Assembly (NCBI RefSeq): GCF_001429785.1
Contig: NZ_LMJF01000013.1
Coordinates: 438,327 to 502,326 of the forward strand
Source: Lysobacter sp. Root916
GTDB taxonomy: Bacteria > Pseudomonadota > Gammaproteobacteria > Xanthomonadales > Xanthomonadaceae
Direction: 5' to 3'
Length of the DNA stretch: 64,000 bases
The translations under genes were made by a program, and so were the position numbers. This document shows, piece after piece, positions 52,323-61,238 of this stretch. Numbering within the stretch: position 1 is the first letter of the stretch; the number at the start of each line of letters is the position of its first letter. The notes under the pieces are model-generated. The model saw only the letters and a program-made list of their open reading frames with translations. It was not told the origin of the DNA and did not search any database.

Positions 52323-53252
52323 TCAACCGGCGACCGCGGGAGCGGTCGTGGCGTCGGAGTTCGGGGTGCCGGCCGTCGCGGGCGCCGGAGCGGCTTCGGC
52401 CGGCGCAGCCGGGGCGGCGGGCGCCGCGGCCGGAGCGTTCTTGGCCTTCTGCTCGGCGAGCCACTGCTGGTACTCGGCCTTGGGCACGGCGCGCACGACG
52501 ATCGGCATGAAGCCGTGGTCCTTGCCGCACAGTTCGGCGCACTGGCCGCGGTACACGCCCGGCTCTTTGATCTCGGTCCAGGCTTCGTTGACGATGCCCG
52601 GGATCGCGTCCTGCTTCCAGCCCAGCGCCGGCACCCACCACGCGTGGATGACGTCGTCGGCGGTAATCACGAAGCGGATCTTGGTATCGGTCGGCAGCAC
52701 CAGGACGTTGTCGACGTCGAGCAGGTAATGCTCGTGGTCGGCCTGGGTGACGGTCTTCTTGCTCTGGCGCAGCGCGTCGCTCTTGCGGTCCAGGCGGCTG
52801 GTGAACGAGACGTTCTCGCCCAGGTAGTCGTACTTCCACATCCACTGGTAGCCGGTGACCTTGATGGTCATCTTCGACTCGCGGGTGTCGTACATCTTGA
52901 TGAGCTTGCTGGTCGCCGGGAACGCCATCGCCACCAGCAGCACCACCGGGACCACGGTCCAGATGATTTCCAGCTTGGTGCTGTGGGTGAAGTCCTTATC
53001 CGGCACCGCGCCCTTGGAGTGGCGGAACTTGAACATCGCCACGGCCATCGCGCCGAACACCAGGATGCCGATCGCCACGCAGATCCACAGCGCCATCATG
53101 TGCGCTTCGTAGGCGTTGACCGACTGCGCGGTGACGCCACGGCCCATGTTCAACTGCCACGGCTTGGGATCGGCCGCCTGAGCAAATGCAAGGACCGGCA
53201 CCGCCATCGCGGCGACACCCACTGCCCACTGCTTGAAACGACCGGCTTTCAT
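52323..53252 (-). CDS. ctaC: Cytochrome c oxidase subunit II
   Basis: 309 residues: a signal peptide (to AFAQ), two transmembrane segments and a CuA domain. VTGYQWMWKYDYLG is the electron-entry strand, HAWWVPALGWKQDAIPG and GQCAELCGKDHGFM provide the CuA ligands (Cys, Cys, His, Met). The last 45 residues are an Ala/Pro-rich tail, not a cytochrome c domain. It is first in the oxidase operon; promoter not located with confidence in the 455-bp gap upstream. Confidence 0.97.
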   Translation of the reverse strand: MKAGRFKQWAVGVAAMAVPVLAFAQAADPKPWQLNMGRGVTAQSVNAYEAHMMALWICVAIGILVFGAMAVAMFKFRHSKGAVPDKDFTHSTKLEIIWTVVPVVLLVAMAFPATSKLIKMYDTRESKMTIKVTGYQWMWKYDYLGENVSFTSRLDRKSDALRQSKKTVTQADHEHYLLDVDNVLVLPTDTKIRFVITADDVIHAWWVPALGWKQDAIPGIVNEAWTEIKEPGVYRGQCAELCGKDHGFMPIVVRAVPKAEYQQWLAEQKAKNAPAAAPAAPAAPAEAAPAPATAGTPNSDATTAPAVAG

Positions 53253-53707
53253 CAGTTCGAGCCCCGAAAATCGTAGAAGGTTGCGTTGTCTGCTCCGCGG
53301 GCTGCCCCTCCCGGCACCGGCCCGGCCAGATGCTGGCGCGGGGGACCGTCCGGAAGAAGGTGGCTGGCGAGCCCCGTCCAGGGCCCATCACGCCGGTGAC
53401 GGCGCTACGGATAATCCGCGAAATGGTAGCCTCCGACCCGCTCTGCGGCAACCCGCGAGGCGTTCACGCACGCGCTGCGGGCCTTGCGCGAACGGCCCGG
53501 AGCGACCGTCGCCGGGGGCTGTGCGGGCCCTGCCGACCGCCGCTCCGGCCGACGCCGACAGCGCGGCGACCGGCTCCATTCGGCCCGATTCGGGGCCGCC
53601 CGGCGCTCCGATGCGCGGGCCGCAACGCCGGACGCCGGGTTACGACAGTCCGGATTGGACCGAAAGCTCTAAACTAAGCGGCTCCCCTCCGCTGCGCTGC
53701 GGTCCGA
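53253..53707. other. Divergent gene-free region between ctaC and putA
   Basis: 455 bases with no supported gene. The two genes diverge from here, so their promoters must lie in it, but I found no clear -35/-10 pairs, operators or repeats. Reading frames in this stretch lack start sites and recognisable products. Confidence 0.5.
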
Positions 53708-56700
53708 ATGACCATCGACTCCTCCTCCGACGCCGCCGACGGCCCGCCGCCGCGCGCGCTGATCAGCCCCGAACTCCCCCCGGTCCCGGCCGGCCCGCGC
53801 GCGGCGATCACCGCCGCCTGGGTCCGCGACGAGGCCCAACACGTGGGACGCCTGCTCGAACAGGCCCGCCTGCCCGAGAGCGACCGCCAGGCCGCGCAGG
53901 CCACCGCCGCCGACCTGGTCGCGCGGGTCCGCACCCGCGCCCAGGACCAGGGCGCGATCGAAGCCTTCATGCGCCAGTACGACCTGGGCAGCGAGGAGGG
54001 CGTGCTGTTGATGTGCGTGGCCGAGGCGCTGCTGCGCATCCCGGACCAGGACACCGCCGACAAGCTGATCCGCGACAAGCTCGGCGAGGCCGACTGGAAG
54101 CGCCACCTGGGCCAGTCCGACTCGGTCCTGGTCAACGCCTCGACCTGGGGCCTGATGCTGACCGGCCACCTTGTCGATCTGGCCGACCACACCAAGCGCG
54201 ACGTCCATAACGCCTTCAAGCGCCTGATCGGCCGCGTCGGCGAGCCGGTGATCCGCCTGGCCGTGCGCCAGGCCATGCGCATCATGGGCCACCAGTTCGT
54301 GATGGGCCGCACCATCGACGAGGCGCTGTCGCGCTCCAAGAAGGGCGACAACGCCAGTTACCGCTATTCCTTCGACATGCTGGGCGAAGGCGCGCTGACC
54401 ACCAAGGACGCGCTGCGCTACCTGGAGGCCTACCGCCAGGCGATCCACGCGATCGGCAAGAGCGGGCCCGGCGGCCACTACCTGCAGCACGACGTGTTCG
54501 CCGCGCCCAGCATCTCGGTCAAGCTGTCGGCGCTGCACCCGCGCTACGAGCACGCCAAGCGCGAGCGCGTGTTCGCCGAACTCACCCCGCGCGTGCTGGA
54601 ACTGGCGCAGCTGGCCAAGCGCTACGGCATCGGCTTCACCATCGACGCCGAGGAAGCCGACCGCCTGGAAATGTCGCTGGACGTGATCGCCGCGGCCTAC
54701 GCCGACAAGTCGCTGGACGGCTGGCAGGGCTACGGCCTGGCCGTGCAGGCCTACCAGAAGCGCGCGCCTGAGGTGATCGACTTCCTGGCCGACCTGGCCC
54801 GCCGCACCGGCCGCCGCATCCCGGTGCGCCTGGTCAAGGGCGCCTACTGGGACAGCGAGGTCAAGCGCGCCCAGGTCGACGGCCAGCTCGGCTATCCGGT
54901 GTTCACGCGCAAGCCCAACACCGACGTGTCCTACCTGGCCAACGCGCGCCGCATGCTCGAAGCCAGCGACGCGATCTATCCGATGTTCGCCACCCACAAC
55001 GCCCAGACCATCGCCACCGTGCACCGCATGGCCGCCGGGCGCGCGTTCGAGTTCCAGAAGCTGCACGGCATGGGCGACGACCTCTACGCCGAAGTCGTGC
55101 CCGCCGACCGCCTGGACGTGCCCTGCCGCGTGTACGCGCCGGTCGGTTCGCATGAGGACCTGCTGCCCTACCTGGTGCGGCGCCTGCTCGAGAACGGCGC
55201 CAACTCCAGCTTCGTCAACCGCATCACCGACGAAGACATCGCGATCGACGAACTGATCCGCGACCCGGTCGAAACCGTGTCCGCGTTCGCCAGCATCCCC
55301 CACCCGCGCATTCCGCTGCCGGTCGACCTGTACCGCAGCTACGGTTTCGAGAGGACCAATTCCATGGGCGTCAACCTCGCCAACGATCAGCAACTGCAGT
55401 CCCTGGCCGAGCAGGTCAACGCCGCCGTGGGCGACTGGCGCGCCGCGCCGCTGGTGCCGGGCGCCAACGCCGCCGGCCCCGACATCGCCGTGACCAACCC
55501 GGCCGACCGCCGCGAGACCGTGGGCCAGTGGCGCGCCGCCGATGCCGCCACCGTCGAGCTGGCGCTGAAGAACGCGGTCGCCGCGCAAGAAGCCTGGGAT
55601 ACGACGCCGGCCGCCAGCCGCGCCGCGATCCTCGAACACGCCGCCGACCTGCTCGAACAGCGCATGCCCGCTTACATCGCGCTGTGCACCAAGGAAGCCG
55701 GCAAGACCATCCCCGACGGCGTCGCCGAAGTGCGCGAGGCGGTCGACTTCCTGCGCTACTACGGCCAGCAGGCGCGCAAGCTGTTCGCGCCCGAGGCGCT
55801 GCCGGGCCCCACCGGCGAGTCCAACACCCTGCACTTGTCCGGCCGCGGCGTGTTCGTCTGCATCAGCCCCTGGAACTTCCCGCTGGCGATCTTCGCCGGC
55901 CAGATCGCGGCCGCGCTGGCCGCCGGCAACAGCGTGATCGCCAAGCCGGCCGAGCAGACCAACCTGATCGGCTACTACGCGGTGAAGCTGCTGCACGAAG
56001 CCGGCGTGCCGGAAGCGGTGCTGCAGTTCCTGCCCGGCGACGGCGCCACCGTCGGCGCCGCGCTCACCCGCGACCCGCGCGTGGCCGGCGTGGCCTTCAC
56101 CGGCTCCACCGACACCGCGCGCGCGATCAACCGTGCCCTGGCCGCGCGCGACGCCGCGATCGGCGTGCTGATCGCCGAGACCGGCGGCCAGAACGCGCTG
56201 ATCGCCGACTCCTCATCGCTACCGGAACAGCTGGTCAAGGACGCGATCGGTTCGGCCTTCACCTCGGCCGGCCAGCGCTGCTCCGCCGCGCGCGTGCTGT
56301 TCGTGCAGGAAGACATCGCCGACAAGGTGACCTCGATGCTGGCCGGCGCGATGGCCGAGCTGAAGGTCGGCGACCCCGGCCTGCTCTCCACCGACGTTGG
56401 CCCGGTGATCGACGAAGACGCGCTGAAGATGCTCAACGACCATGCCGCGCGCATGGACCAGGAAGCGACCAAGATCGCCGAAGTCGCGCTCGACGCCGAC
56501 AGCGCCCACGGCAGCTACTTCGCCCCGCGCGCGTACGCGCTGAAGTCGCTGGACCAGCTGCACAAGGAAGTCTTCGGCCCGGTCCTGCACGTGATCCGCT
56601 GGAAGGGCGACCAGCTCGACGCGGTGATCGACGCGATCAACGCCACCGGCTACGGCCTGACCCTGGGCATCCACTCGCGCATCGACGAGACCATCGAGCG

Positions 56701-56917
56701 CATCGCCGCGCGGGTCAAGGTCGGCAACTGCTACGTCAACCGCAACCAGATCGGCGCGGTGGTCGGCGTGCAGCCCTTCGGCGGCCAGAACCTGTCCGGC
56801 ACCGGCCCTAAGGCCGGCGGCCCGCACTACCTGCCGCGCTTCACCACCGAGAAGACGATCACCGTCAACACCACGGCGGCCGGCGGCAACGCGTCGTTGC
56901 TGACGCTGGGCGACTGA
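53708..56917 (+). CDS. putA: Bifunctional proline dehydrogenase / glutamate-semialdehyde dehydrogenase
   Basis: 1069 residues. The proline dehydrogenase half (about 150-500) shows SVKLSALHPRYEHAKRERV (in part), RIPVRLVKGAYWDSE and GMGDDLYAE. The aldehyde dehydrogenase half (about 570-1050) has ETGGQNA with Glu824 and GQRCSAARV with catalytic Cys858, and ISPWNFPLAIFAGQ for NAD. It oxidises proline to glutamate with FAD and NAD+. It is shorter than the E. coli enzyme (1320) and has no N-terminal ribbon-helix-helix, so it does not repress its own gene. A strong terminator follows. Confidence 0.96.
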   Translation: MTIDSSSDAADGPPPRALISPELPPVPAGPRAAITAAWVRDEAQHVGRLLEQARLPESDRQAAQATAADLVARVRTRAQDQGAIEAFMRQYDLGSEEGVLLMCVAEALLRIPDQDTADKLIRDKLGEADWKRHLGQSDSVLVNASTWGLMLTGHLVDLADHTKRDVHNAFKRLIGRVGEPVIRLAVRQAMRIMGHQFVMGRTIDEALSRSKKGDNASYRYSFDMLGEGALTTKDALRYLEAYRQAIHAIGKSGPGGHYLQHDVFAAPSISVKLSALHPRYEHAKRERVFAELTPRVLELAQLAKRYGIGFTIDAEEADRLEMSLDVIAAAYADKSLDGWQGYGLAVQAYQKRAPEVIDFLADLARRTGRRIPVRLVKGAYWDSEVKRAQVDGQLGYPVFTRKPNTDVSYLANARRMLEASDAIYPMFATHNAQTIATVHRMAAGRAFEFQKLHGMGDDLYAEVVPADRLDVPCRVYAPVGSHEDLLPYLVRRLLENGANSSFVNRITDEDIAIDELIRDPVETVSAFASIPHPRIPLPVDLYRSYGFERTNSMGVNLANDQQLQSLAEQVNAAVGDWRAAPLVPGANAAGPDIAVTNPADRRETVGQWRAADAATVELALKNAVAAQEAWDTTPAASRAAILEHAADLLEQRMPAYIALCTKEAGKTIPDGVAEVREAVDFLRYYGQQARKLFAPEALPGPTGESNTLHLSGRGVFVCISPWNFPLAIFAGQIAAALAAGNSVIAKPAEQTNLIGYYAVKLLHEAGVPEAVLQFLPGDGATVGAALTRDPRVAGVAFTGSTDTARAINRALAARDAAIGVLIAETGGQNALIADSSSLPEQLVKDAIGSAFTSAGQRCSAARVLFVQEDIADKVTSMLAGAMAELKVGDPGLLSTDVGPVIDEDALKMLNDHAARMDQEATKIAEVALDADSAHGSYFAPRAYALKSLDQLHKEVFGPVLHVIRWKGDQLDAVIDAINATGYGLTLGIHSRIDETIERIAARVKVGNCYVNRNQIGAVVGVQPFGGQNLSGTGPKAGGPHYLPRFTTEKTITVNTTAAGGNASLLTLGD

Positions 56918-56937
56918 TCGCGTACGGCATCCCGCAG

Positions 56938-56975
56938 AACCAACAGCCCCGCGAATGCGGGGCTGTTGGTTTTGG
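56938..56975 (+). terminator. Terminator after putA
   Basis: A 15-bp stem, AACCAACAGCCCCGC (56938-56952) and GCGGGGCTGTTGGTT (56957-56971), has a GAAT loop and ends in TTTTGG. An 18-base core of it recurs at 57797-57814. Confidence 0.9.
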
Positions 56976-57085
56976 GGTTAAGCGAACGCGGGTCGTACCG
57001 CTCCGTGACTCGCAGCCCCTATTGAGCGCGCTCGCACCTCGTTGTCACTCGGAGTATGCATCCGCGGGATACCCAGTCCGATTGC

Positions 57086-57499
57086 TTACGCCCCCTTCTT
57101 GCGCGCCCTGCGGATCTTGAACACCGCCATCACGATCTTTGGCAGAGCGACGCCAATGGCCAATAAAAACGACCCCAGAAAGAAGCCAACCGCTACAGCA
57201 TCAATGGAGGCAGTCTGGCTTTGAACGGTGAGATAAGCCAGCCGAGCAACCGACGCCCCAAGAAAGAAGAAAGCCAGAAGAACAATGGTTGCCGTGAGCC
57301 AGCCGTAACGAACGCCTGGCGCTACCCTCCTGATGAATTCCTCAAGCGTCGCGAAGGCCATTGCGGTCGCCAATGCGTAGCCGCAAAGAACCCAGAGCCT
57401 TTCGGCCGGGAGGCGGATGTCGACGTGCTCGGCTCCAAGGAAGCTCGCCGAGAACCACGTGCCCAGCAAGAACGCCAACACGCAGGCTACAAGTTTCAT
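57086..57499 (-). CDS. Small integral membrane protein, candidate immunity partner
   Basis: 137 residues with four hydrophobic segments near 2-21, 34-51, 60-83 and 95-125. I recognise no family. The base composition is lower in GC than the surrounding genes, a sign of transfer. Its ATG overlaps the TGA of the Rhs-type fragment (ATGA), the arrangement of Rhs toxin tips with immunity genes. GGGAGGAGG precedes the ATG. An in-frame TTG 15 codons upstream is an alternative start but lies within the fragment. Immunity is inference only. Confidence 0.65.
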   Translation of the reverse strand: MKLVACVLAFLLGTWFSASFLGAEHVDIRLPAERLWVLCGYALATAMAFATLEEFIRRVAPGVRYGWLTATIVLLAFFFLGASVARLAYLTVQSQTASIDAVAVGFFLGSFLLAIGVALPKIVMAVFKIRRARKKGA

Positions 57500-57762
57500 G
57501 GCCCTCCTCCCACAAACCGCCAGCCGAGATCCAAGTCGCCGCAAATCATCGCATCTACAGACTTACTCGCGTCGAAGGAGAGAGACAACCCGCCTTCGGA
57601 ATAGTGAGCAACTTGGGGGCCGCCGGTAACGGAGGAACGCGAAAATAGAGCCCCTCGGCACCCCTGCGCCGCATCGGCGCCCCACTCCAGCCGCCCCAAA
57701 TGATCGTTATGGACAAAATAGAGCTGACCGCCCCGGCGCACACCAATGGGTTCGCCACCTAG
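57496..57762 (-). pseudogene. Displaced Rhs-family C-terminal fragment
   Basis: The open stretch after TGA at 57763-57765 encodes GEPIGVRRGGQLYFVHNDHLGRLE, split here as GEPIGVRRGG and QLYFVHNDHLGR; the latter is the YYVHxDHLG motif of Rhs/YD-repeat proteins. About 45 more residues follow (RSSVTGGPQVAHYSEGG, LGWRFVGGGP). The repeats and core domain are absent and there is no good start codon except GTG at 57741, so it is a remnant, the tip left by recombination. Its stop overlaps the next gene by ATGA. Confidence 0.65.
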
Positions 57763-57795
57763 TCAGATTTGGTTGCTCCATGCCCCTCCAGCGTA

Positions 57796-57815
57796 TCCCG
57801 CGAATGCGGGGCTGC
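57796..57815. repeat. Second copy of the putA terminator core
   Basis: CCCGCGAATGCGGGGCTG at 57797-57814 is identical to 56948-56965. It forms the same GAAT-looped hairpin but has a weaker T tail. Confidence 0.6.
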
Positions 57816-57931
57816 TCTTGTAGGGGCTAACAAGCCGCTATCGGGCTTTGCACGCCATCGTTCGATCTCCCGTCAAAACAACCGGGCCTACTTCGCCGGA
57901 GACCTCTGTACGGCAACGCAGCTGGGCAGGA

Positions 57932-58417
57932 TTACCTGGTAATCCAGTACCAAACGGTTTCCGTCTCGCGGTCGACCGCTATTCCTGCCGGATAGATGGA
58001 GCCCGCATGGCTCATTTTCGGGCACGAGTAGAGGCCGAGCGGCATAGGCGACGGCCCCTGCGAGTCCTTCGCCAAGTACTCCGGCCACCATGGCGTGCTC
58101 CGCTGTGTCCTTCTGCGATCCGGAAGATCCAGCGCGGGTCGCGCCGCGCAATTCGCGAGCAGCCCCGCGATATCTCCACTGCCATATCGGAATCGCAACC
58201 ACAGCTCCCCGGTGTCGACATTGTGCACCTCAACGATGCTCCGGGCAGACCGCGGCATTTCCTTTGGAAGCCAGCCCGACTCGAAGGCTCGCTTCGTCGC
58301 TGCCTCGGAGTATGTGGCGTAGGTCTCCGAAAGCACTTCTTCGTAACCGAAGACCCTTGAGCACCCACCCGCCATACCTAGACCCGCAAGAACGACCAGA
58401 ACAATGGAGGTCTTCAT
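57932..58417 (-). CDS. Putative lipoprotein of the accessory island
   Basis: 161 residues. The N-terminus MKTSIVLVVLAGLGMAGGCS is a lipoprotein-like signal whose lipobox (AGGC) is weak. The body contains ARSIVEVHNVDTGELWLRFRY, a pattern (HNVDT.E.W.RF) seen in small uncharacterised exported proteins beside Rhs or toxin islands, here recalled only in outline, and a proline-rich half ending VWYWITR. I can assign no function. The start ATG overlaps the stop of the 56-residue gene by ATGA, and AGGAATGAG lies upstream. Confidence 0.68.
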   Translation of the reverse strand: MKTSIVLVVLAGLGMAGGCSRVFGYEEVLSETYATYSEAATKRAFESGWLPKEMPRSARSIVEVHNVDTGELWLRFRYGSGDIAGLLANCAARPALDLPDRRRTQRSTPWWPEYLAKDSQGPSPMPLGLYSCPKMSHAGSIYPAGIAVDRETETVWYWITR

Positions 58418-58584
58418 GGAAACTCATTCCTGAGGGCATCGAGTTCCTGCAACGGCGCCACGCAGTCGTCCCGAGACATCTTCAGCCATTCGCCCTTCGG
58501 GACTACGGCCGGTACACCAGGAGCCTGGGCGGCCTCAACGCCTGCCGGCACCCGCAGCCCTGAACTGCGAAGCAGCGTGCTCAC
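58414..58584 (-). CDS. 56-residue small protein, overlapping both neighbours
   Basis: This open reading frame is short and easily missed. GTG at 58584-58582 overlaps the TGA of the upstream membrane gene (GTGA), and its own TGA at 58416-58414 overlaps the ATG of the lipoprotein gene (ATGA). The product begins with STLLRSSGLRVPAGVEAAQ and ends KMSRDDCVAPLQELDALRNEFP (shown in part: LQELDALRNEFP). There is no membrane helix or known motif. Double overlap suggests it is translated, though a frame used only for coupling is possible. Confidence 0.55.
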   Translation of the reverse strand: MSTLLRSSGLRVPAGVEAAQAPGVPAVVPKGEWLKMSRDDCVAPLQELDALRNEFP

Positions 58585-58886
58585 ACCCAGAAAAAGAATA
58601 CGGCGGCGAGGGCGACGACGCCAAGCGCGAGCGATATCCCCATCGCCAGATAGCCTTCAAGCCACATCCTCAGCTGGTCGATGGATGCGTCTTTTCGCAA
58701 CACTTTGATTGCCGAAAGCGCACACCCGAGGATTCCGCCACAGCCGAAGAACACCAAGCCACAGGCTCCTCCTACACCGGCCCCCACGAGAATGGCTTCC
58801 TGCGAACTGCCACGCTCGGTCGCCACATAGGCCCCCACTACCGCGCCAATAAGCAAAGCACCCAGGGCAGATCCAACGCCACGCAT
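58581..58886 (-). CDS. Small three-helix membrane protein
   Basis: 101 residues with hydrophobic segments about 7-22, 32-58 and 78-99. GSALGALLIGAVVGAYVA and GAGVGGACGLVFFGCGGILG are glycine-rich helices of a type common in small membrane proteins; no family is recognised. It is first in a chain of three overlapping genes ending with the lipoprotein. The ATG at 58886 is preceded by GGGGA. Confidence 0.65.
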   Translation of the reverse strand: MRGVGSALGALLIGAVVGAYVATERGSSQEAILVGAGVGGACGLVFFGCGGILGCALSAIKVLRKDASIDQLRMWLEGYLAMGISLALGVVALAAVFFFWV

Positions 58887-59486
58887 AGATTAATCCCCGC
58901 GATAGAGTGAGTGAGGCCGCTCGCTTGCTTTGTACTCCGCGCGGAAAGCCTTCGGTAGTGCGCGTCATACCGACCGATGCATCAATGGCATGTTCGCGCC
59001 CATGCCGGTCCGCGGGCCAAGCGACGCCAACTCGATCCGGCCTGATGCCAGCCGGCGCTTCGCGAAAATGAGGGCGCCTGGGATGGACTGCAAGTCGCGC
59101 TCAGGTCGATGCCTGCGCCTGGAGCCTGGAACCGCGAGTCAGACCGAACGATCCCATTGCGCTGACCAAACCTGCCGCACAGAACACTGATCGCGGCCGC
59201 CACCGCCAGTGGCGAGCCGCGGCCACGTCGATCAATCAGCCGCCGGCGACGTTGCCCCAGCCGCCGCGCCCAGGCGCAGCGAACTTGCGCCCAGGGAGGG
59301 TGCCCAGCGCGCCGATCGAGAACGCCGCCACGCAAGCCAGGAACACGGCATGTGAGCGGTGCTCAGCCTGGCGCTTTCACTTCCGATGCCTTGGGACCCG
59401 CGCGCGAATCTACTAAAGAGCCCCGCGTCAGCGGGGCTCGTGAAATCGCAGTGATCGATCACCGCGATCCATTGCGGCGGCAAGAC
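58887..59486. other. Gene-free end of the accessory island
   Basis: 600 bases in which I found no convincing gene on either strand. Possible frames lack ribosome sites and familiar motifs. It ends with the terminator of the secreted HDWE protein at about 59412-59439. The first part presumably carries the promoter of the three-gene set. Confidence 0.55.
59412..59439 (-). terminator. Terminator of the secreted HDWE-motif gene
   Basis: On the minus strand GAGCCCCGC (59439-59431) and GCGGGGCTC (59426-59418) pair around TGAC, followed by TTTAG. It is 48 bases beyond the gene's stop. Confidence 0.8.
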
Positions 59487-61238
59487 TTAGGGAATCGGAT
59501 TCCCACCGCCGCCGCCACCACCACCGCCCGGGCAGCTGGCCATGTTGAAGAAGCTGCGCGTGGCGCTCTGCCCGTCCGCGCTGCCGACCACCAGGGTCGC
59601 GCTCTGGCCGCTGCCGACTTCGGCGGTGCGTCCGTCGGGCGAGTACCAGATCACGTTGCTCCAGCTGTAGGTGTAGGGCGGCAGGCCGCCGTTGACGGTG
59701 GCGGTGACGCTCCATGAGTCGCCGCAACCGCGCGCCGAGGCCGGCATGATCACGATCAGCGGACCCAGCGGCTCATAGGCCACGCGATCGTCGTACAGCT
59801 GCGCCCAGCGGCCGTCATAACCGCCGTTCTGCGGCAGCTCCCAACCGTTGAGCAGCCACTGGCCGGCTTCGTAGTTCTCGCGCGTGTCGATGCCGCCGGA
59901 GTGCACCAGCAGATCGTGCTGGCGCCAATAGGCGTTCAAGGACGCGTAGTCGCCGCTGGCGTCGGCGCGATTGCGGTTGTAGCTGTCGCGGCCGGCGCCG
60001 CTGTAGCCGCCGAGCTTGTCGGAACCGGAGATGGTGTCGGCATTGGTCTCGGCCGAGTACGCGCCCCACAGCCAATCCTTGCCGAGCACGCCGTCGCGGC
60101 CGTCGGTCAGGCTGGAGCTGGAGGTATCGCGCGACAGCACGTAGAAACGTTGCAGACCGACCGGCACTTCGACCTGGCCCAACTCGTCGGTGATCGGCGT
60201 GTCGAGCAGGATGTCGGCGGTCTGGCCCGAATTCCAATTGATCGACCAGTTGGCGCCCGACCACTGCCCGCCGAACACGTCGGCCAGGTCCTGAAGTTCG
60301 TAGGTGATCCGCTTCACCAGCGACCATGACACCGTGTCGTCGCGGCCGGCGGCCAGCGCGTTGGCGTTGCCGTAGTTGATGCTGCTGGCGCCCCAGGCAG
60401 TGACCGCGGCGTTGGAGGTCTCCGGCACCCACACGTAGTGCACCGACTTGTCGTCGTCGTTGGTGACTTCGACTTCGGCCTTGTTGTTGGCGGTGCGACG
60501 CGCGGCGATGGTGCTGTAGGCGTCCTGCACGAAATGCAGTTCGTGACCGTGCGTGCCGAGTTCGGTGTTGTCCTCGTCGGCCTGCCAGATCATCACGTGC
60601 TTGCCGCCGGCGACCTGCATGAAGTTCAGGTCGGAGCTGCCGTAGCTGCGCATCACATGGTCTTTGTGACTGGTGATGGTGACGTGGCCCACGTACTCGC
60701 CGCCCGCGCCCGGTGTGCCGGTCACGCCGCGCACCACGACTTCGATGCGTTCCCAGTCGTGGATCTCGTTGGCCTTCTTATCGACCGGGTGATAGACGTG
60801 GTACAGCAGCACCAGGGCCTTGCTGTTGCCGTCCATGTACTCGATCACCGACGAATACAGAGTCGGGCGGATGCGCCAGTTCGAATAGGCGCCGGTGCCC
60901 GCGGCCGAGGCGGCGATGTACTGCGACAGCAGGTTGGGCCAGGTGTAGCGGTTGTTGGCGAAATTGCCGTCGCGATCGAAGTCGTAGTTCGAAATCCAGT
61001 CGCGGCCCTTCTTGCTGCTGCTTTCCTCGGCGCGCTGCATGATCACCGGCGCGTAGTGCTGCAGATAGGTCTTGCGTTCGGCCGGCGTCAGCAACCAGGC
61101 CTGCGCGGACGCGACGCCGCTGGCGAGCACGGCGGCAAGGAACAACAACAGGATCGAACACCAGCGCAAGGGCAGGCGCGGCGAGAGAGCGCCGCCCGCT
61201 TTGGCAGCGGACGGCGCGGAACGGTTCACAGGGTGCAT
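59487..61238 (-). CDS. Secreted protein with HDWE motif and C-terminal Ig/PKD-like domain
   Basis: 583 residues. The signal peptide has a hydrophobic core near 28-43 and cleaves at about SAQAW. Around residue 150 HDWERIEVVVRG occurs, with HVTITSHKDHVM, KHVMIWQADEDN and THGHELHFVQD following; an HDWE core with later His residues is reminiscent of NPP1 (necrosis-inducing) proteins and also of Vps62-like DWE domains. From about 500 there is an Ig/PKD-type domain (GGLPPYTYSWS) and then Gly9-NPIP. Role could be in attacking hosts or polymers; this is inference. The ATG has AAGGAG upstream. Its GC content is typical of the genome. Confidence 0.65.
   Translation of the reverse strand: MHPVNRSAPSAAKAGGALSPRLPLRWCSILLLFLAAVLASGVASAQAWLLTPAERKTYLQHYAPVIMQRAEESSSKKGRDWISNYDFDRDGNFANNRYTWPNLLSQYIAASAAGTGAYSNWRIRPTLYSSVIEYMDGNSKALVLLYHVYHPVDKKANEIHDWERIEVVVRGVTGTPGAGGEYVGHVTITSHKDHVMRSYGSSDLNFMQVAGGKHVMIWQADEDNTELGTHGHELHFVQDAYSTIAARRTANNKAEVEVTNDDDKSVHYVWVPETSNAAVTAWGASSINYGNANALAAGRDDTVSWSLVKRITYELQDLADVFGGQWSGANWSINWNSGQTADILLDTPITDELGQVEVPVGLQRFYVLSRDTSSSSLTDGRDGVLGKDWLWGAYSAETNADTISGSDKLGGYSGAGRDSYNRNRADASGDYASLNAYWRQHDLLVHSGGIDTRENYEAGQWLLNGWELPQNGGYDGRWAQLYDDRVAYEPLGPLIVIMPASARGCGDSWSVTATVNGGLPPYTYSWSNVIWYSPDGRTAEVGSGQSATLVVGSADGQSATRSFFNMASCPGGGGGGGGGNPIP

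Noticed and set aside
53669-55996. Open frame of 775 codons opposite putA
   Set aside because: Antisense shadow of the proline dehydrogenase coding region without domain content.
57848-58360. 170-codon plus-strand frame in the accessory island
   Set aside because: It is opposite the lipoprotein gene, whose signal peptide, ribosome site and overlaps make it the better choice; the plus-strand product has no recognisable feature.
58930-59483. Several 80-120 codon frames in the gap before the HDWE protein
   Set aside because: No ribosome sites, motifs or overlap with neighbours; the frames on both strands look like noise, so the region is called gene-free.
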